Shown here: positions 35,974-44,745 of the stretch, one piece after another | Numbering within the stretch: position 1 is the stretch's first letter | How the letters are laid out: each line of letters begins with the position of its first letter | Assembly: GCF_009928525.1 (NCBI RefSeq) | Contig: NZ_JAABOK010000009.1 | Span: 248,001 to 312,000, forward strand | From: Chitinophaga solisilvae | GTDB lineage: Bacteria; Bacteroidota; Bacteroidia; Chitinophagales; Chitinophagaceae | Direction of reading: 5' to 3' | Length of the DNA: 64,000 bases | The notes under the pieces: model-generated | Database searches by the model: none | Told to the model about the DNA's origin: nothing | Seen by the model: only the letters and a program-made list of their open reading frames with translations | Made by a program: the position numbers and the translations under genes

Positions 35974-37047
35974 ATGTTTACGATAGATGCACATCTGGAT
36001 CTCAGCATGAACGCGCTGGAATGGAACAGGGACCTGCAGCAGCCGGTCAGCGCCATCCGCCGCCGTGAGGCCGGACTGAATGATAAACCCGACCGCACGA
36101 AAGGCGTGGTAGCCTTCCCTGAATTAAGGAAGGGCAATATCGGACTGGTAGTGGCCACACAGATAGGACGATATGTAGCGCCGGATAACCCGCTGCCGGG
36201 ATGGCATTCTCCTGAGCAGGCATGGGCGCAGACACAGGGCCAGCTGGCCTGGTACAAAGCCATGGAAGATGCCGGCGAGATGGTGATGATAAAAGATAAA
36301 AAAGCGCTGGAACAACACCTCTCCCTCTGGAACGACGGCACTCCCAACGATAAAAAGCCTATAGGCTATATACTCAGCCTGGAAGGGGCAGACTCCATCG
36401 TGACACTGAAACACCTGGAGAAAGCATATAATAAAGGATTGCGCGCGGCAGGCCCCGCACACTACGGGCCGGGACGCTATGCTAACGGCACCGATGCTAC
36501 CGGCCACCTGAACGAACAGGGCCGCGCACTGCTCAAAGAAATGGAACAGCTCAACATGATCCTGGATGCAACACATCTCTGTGATGATGCCTTCTGGGAT
36601 GCCATGGATATTTTTCATGGTCCTGTCTGGGCCAGCCATAACAACTGTCGCGCACTGGTAGATCATAACCGCCAGTTCAGCGACGACATGATCCGCACAC
36701 TCATTCAGAAAGGCGCTGTCATTGGCGGTGCACTGGATGCCTGGATGATGGTGCCGGGTTGGGTAAGGCAACAGTCTACCCCGGAAGCAATGAACTGCAA
36801 CCTGGAAAAGATGATCGATCACATGGATCATATCTGCCAGCTGGCAGGTAACTCCCTGCATATCGGCATCGGTTCCGACCTGGACGGCGCTTTTGGTAAA
36901 GAGCAATGTCCGTACGACCTGGAAACCATTGCAGACCTGCAAAAGGTGCCTGACCTGTTATCAAAAAGAGGATATACTGCTACCGATATAGAAAATGTCA
37001 TGCATGGCAACTGGCTGAGATTTTTACGCCATGCGTGGAAAGACTAG
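35974..37047 (+). CDS. M19 membrane-dipeptidase family metallopeptidase
   Basis: A 357-residue amidohydrolase-fold enzyme of the renal (membrane) dipeptidase family, with no signal peptide and so probably cytoplasmic. Metal ligands are visible in order: H7 and D9 in TIDAHLDLS, the bridging glutamate in YILSLEGADSI, the histidines in ILDATHLCDDAF and WASHNNCRAL, and the aspartate in GIGSDLDGAFG. M19 enzymes cleave dipeptides, often with a D-amino acid at the C-terminus. Its place at the end of the amino-sugar operon could mean it removes an amino acid from an imported conjugate or muropeptide-like fragment; that is inference. A weak terminator follows. Confidence 0.93.
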   Translation: MFTIDAHLDLSMNALEWNRDLQQPVSAIRRREAGLNDKPDRTKGVVAFPELRKGNIGLVVATQIGRYVAPDNPLPGWHSPEQAWAQTQGQLAWYKAMEDAGEMVMIKDKKALEQHLSLWNDGTPNDKKPIGYILSLEGADSIVTLKHLEKAYNKGLRAAGPAHYGPGRYANGTDATGHLNEQGRALLKEMEQLNMILDATHLCDDAFWDAMDIFHGPVWASHNNCRALVDHNRQFSDDMIRTLIQKGAVIGGALDAWMMVPGWVRQQSTPEAMNCNLEKMIDHMDHICQLAGNSLHIGIGSDLDGAFGKEQCPYDLETIADLQKVPDLLSKRGYTATDIENVMHGNWLRFLRHAWKD

Positions 37048-37080
37048 TGCAGCTGATTCCGGCAGTGTATCCGGAAAAGT

Positions 37081-37126
37081 AAGGCGTATCCGGCAAGGCT
37101 CATTGTCCGGTTACGCTTTCCTGTTT
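37081..37126 (+). terminator. Probable intrinsic terminator after the M19 dipeptidase
   Basis: Imperfect arms of about 16 nt (37081-37096 and 37104-37119; AAGGCGTATCCGGCAA against TTGTCCGGTTACGCTTT) are followed by CCTGTTTT. It begins 34 nt after the dipeptidase stop codon and would end the SusC-to-dipeptidase transcript. Confidence 0.55.
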
Positions 37127-37177
37127 TATAATACTTCGTTTGTACTTCTCCGTTATAACGGCAACCACCGTGTTTTA

Positions 37178-39592
37178 TCATGCTTCCCTGAGATTTTTTA
37201 CCGGATTGGATAATGCTGCGCGCAGTGCCTGCATACCGGTGGTGAGCACCGCCATAGTAATGGCTATCATGGCTGCCAGCAGAAATGTCCGGCCGCTGAC
37301 ATGGGTATGATAGGCAAAGTTATTCAGCCAGTGCTGCATACAGATACCGGCCAGCGGGCCGGCAATGAGAATGGCCGTAATTACTGGTCGCAGAAAATCT
37401 TTCGATAACAGGGTGGTGATATGCAGTACGGACCCACCCATGATTTTGCGTATACCTATTTCGCGGATGCGCTGCTGCGCATCAAAAGCAGCGAGCCCAA
37501 ATAATCCCATACAGGAAATGAATATAGCAATACCTGTGAAAAAGTCCAGCAATCTGGATGTCTGCAGGTCTGCATGATAATTCCGCTGAAAATCTTCCTG
37601 GAGCAGGCTGTATTCAAATGGTTCTTCCGGTATTATTGTTTTCCATTGCTGCGCCAGGCTGGCTATTGTCTCCGGCATATCTGCCGTCTGTACATGTACA
37701 ATCAGGTAATTAAATCCTGCCGGCTGTGTCAGAAAGGCATATGGCGTAATGGTTTTGTGCAGATCTTCAAAATGAAAATCTTTTACCACACCGATAATCT
37801 GATAGGGATAAGTTACGCCCTCCCAGTCGAAGTTGAGTTTATAACCGATGGCTTTATCCGCCGGGATATTGAATTTACGCAGGGTGGTTTCGTTGACGAT
37901 CATATTGCGGAAAGTATCAGCAGGAGTGAAGCCACGGCCTGCTGCCAGCCGGAAGCCCATTGTTTCCAGCAGCTCCGGTGCTACCTGGTTGATGCGTACA
38001 TGCTGAATATCGTTTACTGTCTGGTCCGGCCGGTAGAAGCTGAAGTCGGTCGGATTGCTGATGCCCGGATAGTACACGGCGCCTGCTGCACCGAGCACCT
38101 GCTGATGCTGCAGCATACTGTTGCGGATACCGGTATAGGCTTGCTGCGCAGCTTCGCTGTTCAGTGGCAGCACCACCTGCTGGTCCTGTTGAAAGCCCAG
38201 CGGCTGATGCCGTATAAAGTGCATCTGATCGCGTATCACCATGGCAGCCAGTATCAGGCCGACTGCAATGACGAACTGAAATACTACCAGTCCGCGCCGG
38301 AAGCTGATAGCGTGCATCGTGTTGGCATATCTGCCTTTTAATACAGAGATAGGTTTAAAGGCTGCCAGGAAAAATGCAGGGTAACTGCCGGAGACGATAC
38401 CCGTCAGTACTGCCAGTAAAATGAAAGCTGTGATAACGCCGGGTTGCAGCAGTAATGCACTGCTTAGTTCCCTGCTGGTAAGTTGACTGAACAGCGGTAG
38501 TACCAGCCATACCAGCAGGAAGGCAACACCGAGCGCCAATAGTGCCAGTATCAGGGATTCGCCCATGAATTGCCGTATCAGTTCTCCTTTTTTTGCGCCC
38601 AGCACTTTTCTGATGCCTACTTCTGCAGCGCGGCGTACAGCGCGTGCGCTGGAAAGATTCATGAAATTGACGCAGGCAATCAGCAGTATCAACAGGGCCA
38701 CCGATGCAAGCATATACAGATAGGCGCGACTGTTGGTGGCTGTTACAATAGTGCCCAGCTGATCGTGCAGGTGGAGGTTGTGTACCGGGGTAAGAAAAAT
38801 ACGTTTACTGAAGCCAGCTGCTTTCAGCTCCGCGCCGGCATGCTGTTCCATGAAGGCAGGCAGTTTCCGGTTCAGCCTTGCTGCGGAGGCGCCGGGATGT
38901 AGCCGCAGATAAGTATAAAAGATGTTGTTGCCTGCATAATGCTGCGGCTGTCGCAGGAAGTGGCCCATCCAGCCGGACCCCAGGGGAATAAAAAAGCGGG
39001 CATCTATATGTGAGCGGCCGCTTTCATCCCTGTAAACGCCGCTGACGCGGTATGTCTCTTTGCCGTTGAGGGTAATGATTTTATGCAGGGCCGGCTTGTC
39101 CCCGAAAAGTTTCTTTGCCACGGTGGCGGAAAGTACGATGGAACCAGGCTCCCGTAACGCATTACGGGCATCGCCTTCTGAAAAATGATAGGCAAACAGG
39201 GAGAAAAAGGAGGTGTCTGCCTGGCATCCGCGTTTTTCATAGAAAGCAGTAGCAGGTTGCCCGGGTATGCCCAGCAGCGTCTTTTCTTCCATTACATAGA
39301 GGCGCGCTGCCTGCATGATTTCAGGGAAGGCGGTTGTCAGCGCGGAGGCATAAGGCGCGGATAACGCAGGGTATTCCTCTTTCGCGCCGGTAGATAAAAC
39401 AGCTTCGCTGTTAACCAGGTAGATATCGCCGGAACGGTAATGATGCCGGTCATAATTCATTTCATGCCGGATATACAGTAACAGCAGCATACAGGCAGCC
39501 ATTCCGGTGGCAAGACCTGCAATATTGATAAAGGAAAATGTAACGTTTTTCGATAGTTGCCTGACAGCAATCTTTACATAATTTCTGAACAT
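37178..39592 (-). CDS. FtsX/MacB-like ABC transporter permease
   Basis: An 804-residue permease of the class common in Bacteroidota. An N-terminal helix (INIAGLATGMAACMLLLLYI) is followed by a MacB_PCD periplasmic domain and three helices with the FtsX motif ARAVRRAAEVGIRKVLGAKKGELIRQF. A second copy of the same unit comes next: a periplasmic part from about 420, helices and RIREIGIRKIMGGSVLHITTLLSKDFLRPV. Both FtsX domains are therefore present. No ABC ATPase gene is adjacent, so it would have to work with an ATPase encoded elsewhere. Such proteins may export peptides or lipids or act as mechanotransmitters. It ends about 130 nt from the convergent M19 gene. Confidence 0.92.
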   Translation of the reverse strand: MFRNYVKIAVRQLSKNVTFSFINIAGLATGMAACMLLLLYIRHEMNYDRHHYRSGDIYLVNSEAVLSTGAKEEYPALSAPYASALTTAFPEIMQAARLYVMEEKTLLGIPGQPATAFYEKRGCQADTSFFSLFAYHFSEGDARNALREPGSIVLSATVAKKLFGDKPALHKIITLNGKETYRVSGVYRDESGRSHIDARFFIPLGSGWMGHFLRQPQHYAGNNIFYTYLRLHPGASAARLNRKLPAFMEQHAGAELKAAGFSKRIFLTPVHNLHLHDQLGTIVTATNSRAYLYMLASVALLILLIACVNFMNLSSARAVRRAAEVGIRKVLGAKKGELIRQFMGESLILALLALGVAFLLVWLVLPLFSQLTSRELSSALLLQPGVITAFILLAVLTGIVSGSYPAFFLAAFKPISVLKGRYANTMHAISFRRGLVVFQFVIAVGLILAAMVIRDQMHFIRHQPLGFQQDQQVVLPLNSEAAQQAYTGIRNSMLQHQQVLGAAGAVYYPGISNPTDFSFYRPDQTVNDIQHVRINQVAPELLETMGFRLAAGRGFTPADTFRNMIVNETTLRKFNIPADKAIGYKLNFDWEGVTYPYQIIGVVKDFHFEDLHKTITPYAFLTQPAGFNYLIVHVQTADMPETIASLAQQWKTIIPEEPFEYSLLQEDFQRNYHADLQTSRLLDFFTGIAIFISCMGLFGLAAFDAQQRIREIGIRKIMGGSVLHITTLLSKDFLRPVITAILIAGPLAGICMQHWLNNFAYHTHVSGRTFLLAAMIAITMAVLTTGMQALRAALSNPVKNLREA

Positions 39593-39907
39593 ATCTGATG
39601 TTTTCCGGCAATGCCTGTACCGGTGTATGCCGGGTCAGACTCCGGATACCAGTATGATGCCATAATACAGCACGCTGTTAACCAATAATTTGTATATATG
39701 CCCGCCGTTGAATTGTCCGTTTTTGGAACAGCATTCGTTCAATGCCGGACAACGGCTTTACACTATCGTTCCGGCAGGAATAAATTCGTATATCTGTTTA
39801 CGATAGCACTTCCTGAAGTTACCGCTTTCACATGAACTGAAAATGAAAACAGGAAGAACCTTTCCCCCCGGAGCGGTTCTTCCTGTTAAAAAAAATGAAC
39901 ACCTGTA
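39593..39907. other. Intergenic stretch between lipoprotein and permease genes
   Basis: This 315-nt stretch holds no credible gene. Its right part contains the terminator of the upstream minus-strand lipoprotein gene (39848-39887), and the rest presumably carries the promoter of the permease. I could not pick a consensus promoter with confidence. Confidence 0.6.
39842..39887 (-). terminator. Intrinsic terminator of the lipoprotein gene
   Basis: Perfect 13-nt arms AACAGGAAGAACC / GGTTCTTCCTGTT (39848-39860 and 39875-39887) have a 14-nt loop. On the minus strand the stem is followed by a T-rich run (TTTTCATTTT). An A-run lies on the other side (39888 onward), so it could also work weakly in the plus direction. 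It lies 20 nt after the lipoprotein stop codon. Confidence 0.75.
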
Positions 39908-41023
39908 TTACTTGGTATTCATACTGTTGATCAGGTTAACCAGATCTGTAGCAGATACCTGTACCAGGTTAAAGCTGACAGAAGTATAGTTCTGACCCGC
40001 AGGAGGTGCACTGATCACCACATCTTTCTGCTCTGCATAAAAATTCCCGTTCAGCGACGTAATCGCCAGGAATGTTCCCTGCTGGTTAACAGGCACGCTG
40101 GTCTGATAGCTGAGGAAACCCTGGAAGCCCGGCGCCGGGTTAAGAATAACATTATAGAATTTAACGATGGAGTTTACATTTCTTGCCTTGAAGAACAGCA
40201 TGCTTGGTTCTTCGCCCATGTAGCTGGTGTTGGTGTTCGGGTTGTAGAAGTTGGTGAAGTAGCCCAGTACGGTTGTTCTTGGGTTGTTGCCGGTAAGACG
40301 GTCGCAGTTAAACCATTTAATCAGGCTGTCCAGGCGGAAGTTCAGCGTAGTGCCGTTGAACAGGGCGAACTGGCCGTTAGGCGTCCAGTCGATACCTTTT
40401 ACCACTGCTACGTCCTGTGTAACGGTGGTAGGCTGATTCAGGTGGTTGAAGCCGGACAGCGTACGGGTGATGGTGCTATCGCCACCCCACATCGGCACTC
40501 TGTCGAAATTACCCGGCTTAACAGGCACCTGCACGGCAATGGCGCTGTCTTTACGCAGGTTCAGCGGCTGGCCGCCGGCATCGTTGGCTCTTACAAAAAA
40601 TTCGCCGAAAGATTCCAGCGCCTGGCCATTATTGGTACGTGTAGGCCTGTCAGCGAAGATCATGTTGCTGGCATCACGGATTTCCTTGATAGCAACGGTA
40701 ACGGGACCAGTGACTGGTGCGCCGCTTTTGGTAACAAATGAATTCGGGGAAATGGAATAGATAGTCCCTCTTTTGGAAACAATCTTGCCGCCCTGCTCAC
40801 CGCTTACACGGTAGATTTCAAAGGAAGGGCCATAGGCATTCAGTAATTTTCTTAAAGCTGCACCATCCGGGTCAACTGCCGGCGCTGCGGCAGCAGCTGC
40901 GCCGTTTGCATTTAAACGTTGTGCGTCTGTTACAGGGTCTTGTTTCAGTTGTTTCGTACAGGCGCTCATGCTACATGCCAGTACTGCAACACAGAACACG
41001 TTTCTGATGAAGTTGGAGTTCAT
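39908..41023 (-). CDS. Predicted lipoprotein of unknown function
   Basis: A 371-residue protein I do not recognise. The N-terminus is a signal peptide with lipobox (VLACSMSAC, Cys near 22), followed by a short low-complexity alanine stretch (GAAAAAAPAVDP). The remainder looks all-beta: GGKIVSKRGTIYSISPNSFVT, GAPVTGPVTVAIKEIRDASNM, AIAVQVPVKPG, GQFALFNGTTLNFRLDSLIKW and GTFLAITSLNGNFYAEQKDV. The second and third of these resemble ZU5-like beta-sandwich segments found in other Bacteroidota surface proteins, but the match is only by eye. It is probably outer-membrane anchored. It is transcribed alone and has its own terminator. Confidence 0.75.
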   Translation of the reverse strand: MNSNFIRNVFCVAVLACSMSACTKQLKQDPVTDAQRLNANGAAAAAAPAVDPDGAALRKLLNAYGPSFEIYRVSGEQGGKIVSKRGTIYSISPNSFVTKSGAPVTGPVTVAIKEIRDASNMIFADRPTRTNNGQALESFGEFFVRANDAGGQPLNLRKDSAIAVQVPVKPGNFDRVPMWGGDSTITRTLSGFNHLNQPTTVTQDVAVVKGIDWTPNGQFALFNGTTLNFRLDSLIKWFNCDRLTGNNPRTTVLGYFTNFYNPNTNTSYMGEEPSMLFFKARNVNSIVKFYNVILNPAPGFQGFLSYQTSVPVNQQGTFLAITSLNGNFYAEQKDVVISAPPAGQNYTSVSFNLVQVSATDLVNLINSMNTK

Positions 41024-41252
41024 GTTTTTTGTTTTTGAGATGAAAGAAAAAGAAAAGAGATGGATAGCATTTCAACGGGTTTTTAGCCAGGTCGGGATTA
41101 CAAAGGGGTACATTCGCTGAACGCAAATCTACAGTCATCTACTGAAGTATAGTGACAGACGGGAAAAAAATACCATATTTGCAGTGTATAACCACGGCCA
41201 TACACATTGAAATGCAAACAATGTCCTGATTCTCAAACCCGGTCTGCCATTG

Positions 41253-42449
41253 ATGAAAAGCATCGTCATATCTTTTTTTCTCTGCTGCCCCCCGGCTGCA
41301 GTGCCTGCACAGGCGCCGGCAGACGCTTTTCCTGTCAGGAAAGGAATCCTGACCATAGGCAGCTTCTGTGAAGGACTGGCCCGTATGGAAGCCGGTAATA
41401 ACAGGTATGGCTATATGAATACACACGGCACTGTTGTGATCAGCCCCCGCTTTGAGGCTGCCGGCGATTTTCATGAAGGACTGGCCAGTGTTGGAAAAGA
41501 AATCGATGGCCGCCGGCGCTTCGGATTTATCAACCGCAGCGGCAGGCTGGTTATCCCGTATGCCTACGATGAGGTAAAAGACTTCTCCGGCCACCGCGCC
41601 GCAGTCAGTAAAAACGGTGTATGGCAGTATATCAGCACTACCGGCCATCCGGTACTGAACAGCCGCTACGTCAGAACAGATACCCTCCGCGATCACCTGT
41701 ACAGCGGTATGTACCGTGAAGTACGCGTAAACCCGATGCAGTTCCGGAACGGCCTGCTCCTGGTCCGGAAGAATAACCTCTACGGCTATACGGACACTGC
41801 CGGCAACTGGCGCATACCACCGCAATACCGGATAGCCAGAGAGTTTGCCGATGGTGTGGCACTGGTATCCGCAGGCGTTAAAAACAACCGGCACGAAACT
41901 ATGCAGACATACAACCCGGATGAAGTACCTTTCGCCTGGGGCGTCATCGATCCCGCCGGGAAACTGCTGTTCACCACAGATGCGGAGATCGTCGGCGATT
42001 TTTCCAGCGGCCTGGCACTTTTTAATAAAGATGACCTGTGGGGCTTTTTCAATAAAAAAGGAGAAACTGTATTCCCCGCCCGGTTTGACAACCGGCCGTT
42101 GCCTTTTACTGACAGCACCGCTATTGTTCAGACAGGCGGTGAAACTACCGGTGTCAGGAATGGAAAACTGCTGCTGCTCCACGCTTCCGGCAGTATTATT
42201 GCAGTGCCCCTGTGTAATGCTTCCGGCAGGTGTATCCTCGATGCTGGCGCAGCCTTCTCGGAAAAACTGCTGCCCGTTAAAGTAGGCAGCACCTGGGGCT
42301 ATATGGATACCTCCGGCAATATGGCCATCCCGCCGCAGTTTGATCAGGTAACACCCTTCCGCGAAGGGCTGGCAACAGTCATCACAACGGAAGGCCGCCT
42401 GCGCGTGATCCGCCATCCGGGAAAAAATAATGTTACCCTTAAAAAATAG
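41253..42449 (+). CDS. Secreted WG-repeat protein 1
   Basis: A 398-residue exported protein. The ATG at 41253 opens a signal peptide (MKSIVISFFLCCPPAAVPAQA); a TTG one codon earlier is not needed. The mature part is a run of WG repeats with the pattern Y/F/W-G-Y/F-hydrophobic-aromatic, G, basic or polar residues, IPxxY/F-D. Examples are NRYGYMNTHGTVVISPRFEAA, RRFGFINRSGRLVIPYAYDEV, LYGYTDTAGNWRIPPQYRIA, LWGFFNKKGETVFPARFDN and TWGYMDTSGNMAIPPQFDQV, about seven in all. WG repeats are thought to form beta-propeller-like or solenoid structures; their function is not established. It is first in a row of three related genes. Confidence 0.87.
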   Translation: MKSIVISFFLCCPPAAVPAQAPADAFPVRKGILTIGSFCEGLARMEAGNNRYGYMNTHGTVVISPRFEAAGDFHEGLASVGKEIDGRRRFGFINRSGRLVIPYAYDEVKDFSGHRAAVSKNGVWQYISTTGHPVLNSRYVRTDTLRDHLYSGMYREVRVNPMQFRNGLLLVRKNNLYGYTDTAGNWRIPPQYRIAREFADGVALVSAGVKNNRHETMQTYNPDEVPFAWGVIDPAGKLLFTTDAEIVGDFSSGLALFNKDDLWGFFNKKGETVFPARFDNRPLPFTDSTAIVQTGGETTGVRNGKLLLLHASGSIIAVPLCNASGRCILDAGAAFSEKLLPVKVGSTWGYMDTSGNMAIPPQFDQVTPFREGLATVITTEGRLRVIRHPGKNNVTLKK

Positions 42450-42459
42450 GAATTCGTCT

Positions 42460-44745
42460 ATGAAATGGAATTGTTTATCCGTACTGTTAGCTGGTTTATC
42501 TGCCCTGGCCCTGCCTGTATCTGCTCAGTCGCCGCAACCGGCAGTAGCAGACTATCTCGGTAATTTCGATGGTGTGTTCGCCCCGGTGATGGTGCAGCAT
42601 CAGAAAAAATGGTTGCATGCTTCCGGAAAAGTATTACTGGATAAAACCAGCCATTACGGCTACTACGGAATTGTAAGCGGCATACAACAGGATGCCTATG
42701 GTGCAATCAACCGCCATGGTAAAGTCATCGTACCCTTTAAGTACGATGCAGTGGAAATTAAGTCGGAAGATAAAAAGGATAACCCCGATAATAATTACTG
42801 CTTCGTGACCTTTAAGCTGAACGGAAAAACCGGCGCGGCAGACAGCTCAGGAAATATACTCCTTGAGCCGGTATACGAGGATGTGGATGCCCTGAATCCC
42901 CGGCTGATCAAATTCAGGAAAAATGGCCTGTGGGGCTGGGCTGAAATGAAAACAGGCAAGGTAATTCAGACACCTGAATATGAAAACGTCCATAACAGCT
43001 ATGTGCTTCCCGGTATCATCAGTGTAACGCTCAACGGACTGACGGGCCTCGCCCGCCACGACGGCTCGCTGCTGACACCTGTCAGATACCATCAGTTCTA
43101 TTCCTTTGGAGATAAATCCGGAGATCTGATTTGTTATACTTTGAATAATAAATCAGGCATCATGGATAAAAACGGGAAGGAAGTAACCCCGGCGCTGTAC
43201 AACCGCATCGCTGGAGGACCTTCGCCGGCATTACTGATGGTGGAACAACAGGATAAGACCGGTTTCATTAACCGGCAAGGCAAAACCATCCTGGCTCCGC
43301 AGTACTCCAAAGCATTTGTCAACGCCAGCCTCGTAGTCGTATGGAAAGGTAATAAATGCGGCGTCGTAAACGCTGCCGGCAAGGAAGTGCTGCCAACGGT
43401 ACACGATGAAATAGAAGTAATGGATAATCGTGGCAACGGCGCCTATGCCCCTCGTGACACGGATTCGCTGACCTATTTCATCGTCGCGAAAAAAGCCGGT
43501 CTGGCAGGGCTTTTCTCCGCTGCCGGTAAACCACTGCTGCCGGTAGAATACCATTTTCTGCGTATTGTCATGCACCATCAGCGCCCTGTAGTCATGATGA
43601 TAAAAGACAAAAAAGCCGGGCTGGCAGACCTCTCCGGCAAAATACTCCTGCCCGTTTCCTGGGATAATATAATGGCTTCCTACGGTACCGGCTATACGTA
43701 TAATGATGATCGTGCCGGCGCTGACAAATCTGATTTTATTATGGTCAGCAGGAAAGAAAAAGTAGGACTATATAACCTGGCCACCGGCAGGGAAGTGTTG
43801 CCACCGGCCTTTACCACCATCACCTGGAAGAGCAGCGGCCTGCTGGAAACCAGGGATGGCGATACTTCCAGCATCTTCACCCGTAACGGGGAGCGTATCA
43901 GGGGACCGAAACTTTACGGTTTCTTTCATCCGCTCAGCAACGACCTGCTGGTTGAAACCACTTATGGGGACAACGGGCGGCTGACCGCACTGACAGATCC
44001 CTCCGGAAAAAAACTATATGAGAACAAGGACTGGGAATTTAACACCTATACCAACGGCAGCATATTACGCCCCGCCGCTGTACGCCGCCTGGATACCACC
44101 TTTACAGATGGCCTGCTGAAAATTACAGCCAACAGAAAAGATAACCTGTTTATCGACAGGCAGGGTAATCCCGTTACATTCGATCAGTACGCATATGTGG
44201 GCGAATTCTGGAATGGGCTGGCTATCGCAGGGAAAGATGGTAAGTATGGTATCATCAACCGTAAACAGGAAGAAGTACTGCCCGTTATCTATGATAATAT
44301 TACAGAACTGGGAGACAAAATGCTGAAGCTGAGCCAGGGTGAACGCTTTGGGGTAGCTAAAAAAGACGGCACTGTCATTATCCCTGTACAGTATGCATCT
44401 ATCCGGCAGATCTACGATACTACCTTGTATGAGGTCACTCTGAACAGGAAGTCAGGGGTCCTCAACGGAGCCGGTCAGACAGTTATCCCGACGGAGTATG
44501 ACGAAGCCGGCTATTCCTCTTCCGGCAAATGTTTCAAGCTGACCCGGAACGGAAAAAACGGCCTGGCAGATGCTTCCGGGAAAGTGATAATACCTGCGGA
44601 ATATGAAGTGCTGAACACCAACCGGGGATATGGCAACCGCACCTTCCCGGTACTGGTGAAGCAGGGGGAATGGTATTTCTATCTCGATCAGCAGGGAAAT
44701 CCATTACCATTTAAATCAAAGAAAGAAAAAGGATATAATGATTAG
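42460..44745 (+). CDS. Secreted WG-repeat protein 2
   Basis: A 761-residue exported WG-repeat protein. The ATG at 42460, 10 nt after the previous stop codon, opens a signal peptide (MKWNCLSVLLAGLSALALPVSAQ). WG units recur through the whole mature chain, for example YGAINRHGKVIVPFKYDAVE, SGIMDKNGKEVTPALYNRIA, TGFINRQGKTILAPQYSKAF, CGVVNAAGKEVLPTVHDEIE, YGIINRKQEEVLPVIYDNIT and NGLADASGKVIIPAEYEVLN, at spacings of about 45-60 residues. The chain is about twice the length of protein 1, as if by repeat expansion. Its stop codon overlaps the start of the third gene by 8 nt, showing that the pair is co-translated. Confidence 0.88.
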   Translation: MKWNCLSVLLAGLSALALPVSAQSPQPAVADYLGNFDGVFAPVMVQHQKKWLHASGKVLLDKTSHYGYYGIVSGIQQDAYGAINRHGKVIVPFKYDAVEIKSEDKKDNPDNNYCFVTFKLNGKTGAADSSGNILLEPVYEDVDALNPRLIKFRKNGLWGWAEMKTGKVIQTPEYENVHNSYVLPGIISVTLNGLTGLARHDGSLLTPVRYHQFYSFGDKSGDLICYTLNNKSGIMDKNGKEVTPALYNRIAGGPSPALLMVEQQDKTGFINRQGKTILAPQYSKAFVNASLVVVWKGNKCGVVNAAGKEVLPTVHDEIEVMDNRGNGAYAPRDTDSLTYFIVAKKAGLAGLFSAAGKPLLPVEYHFLRIVMHHQRPVVMMIKDKKAGLADLSGKILLPVSWDNIMASYGTGYTYNDDRAGADKSDFIMVSRKEKVGLYNLATGREVLPPAFTTITWKSSGLLETRDGDTSSIFTRNGERIRGPKLYGFFHPLSNDLLVETTYGDNGRLTALTDPSGKKLYENKDWEFNTYTNGSILRPAAVRRLDTTFTDGLLKITANRKDNLFIDRQGNPVTFDQYAYVGEFWNGLAIAGKDGKYGIINRKQEEVLPVIYDNITELGDKMLKLSQGERFGVAKKDGTVIIPVQYASIRQIYDTTLYEVTLNRKSGVLNGAGQTVIPTEYDEAGYSSSGKCFKLTRNGKNGLADASGKVIIPAEYEVLNTNRGYGNRTFPVLVKQGEWYFYLDQQGNPLPFKSKKEKGYND

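Noticed and set aside
41139..42416. 425-codon open frame antisense to WG-repeat gene 1
   Set aside because: It lacks signal or domain motifs, is rich in Cys/His typical of antisense reading, and lies opposite a gene with clear repeats and a signal peptide.
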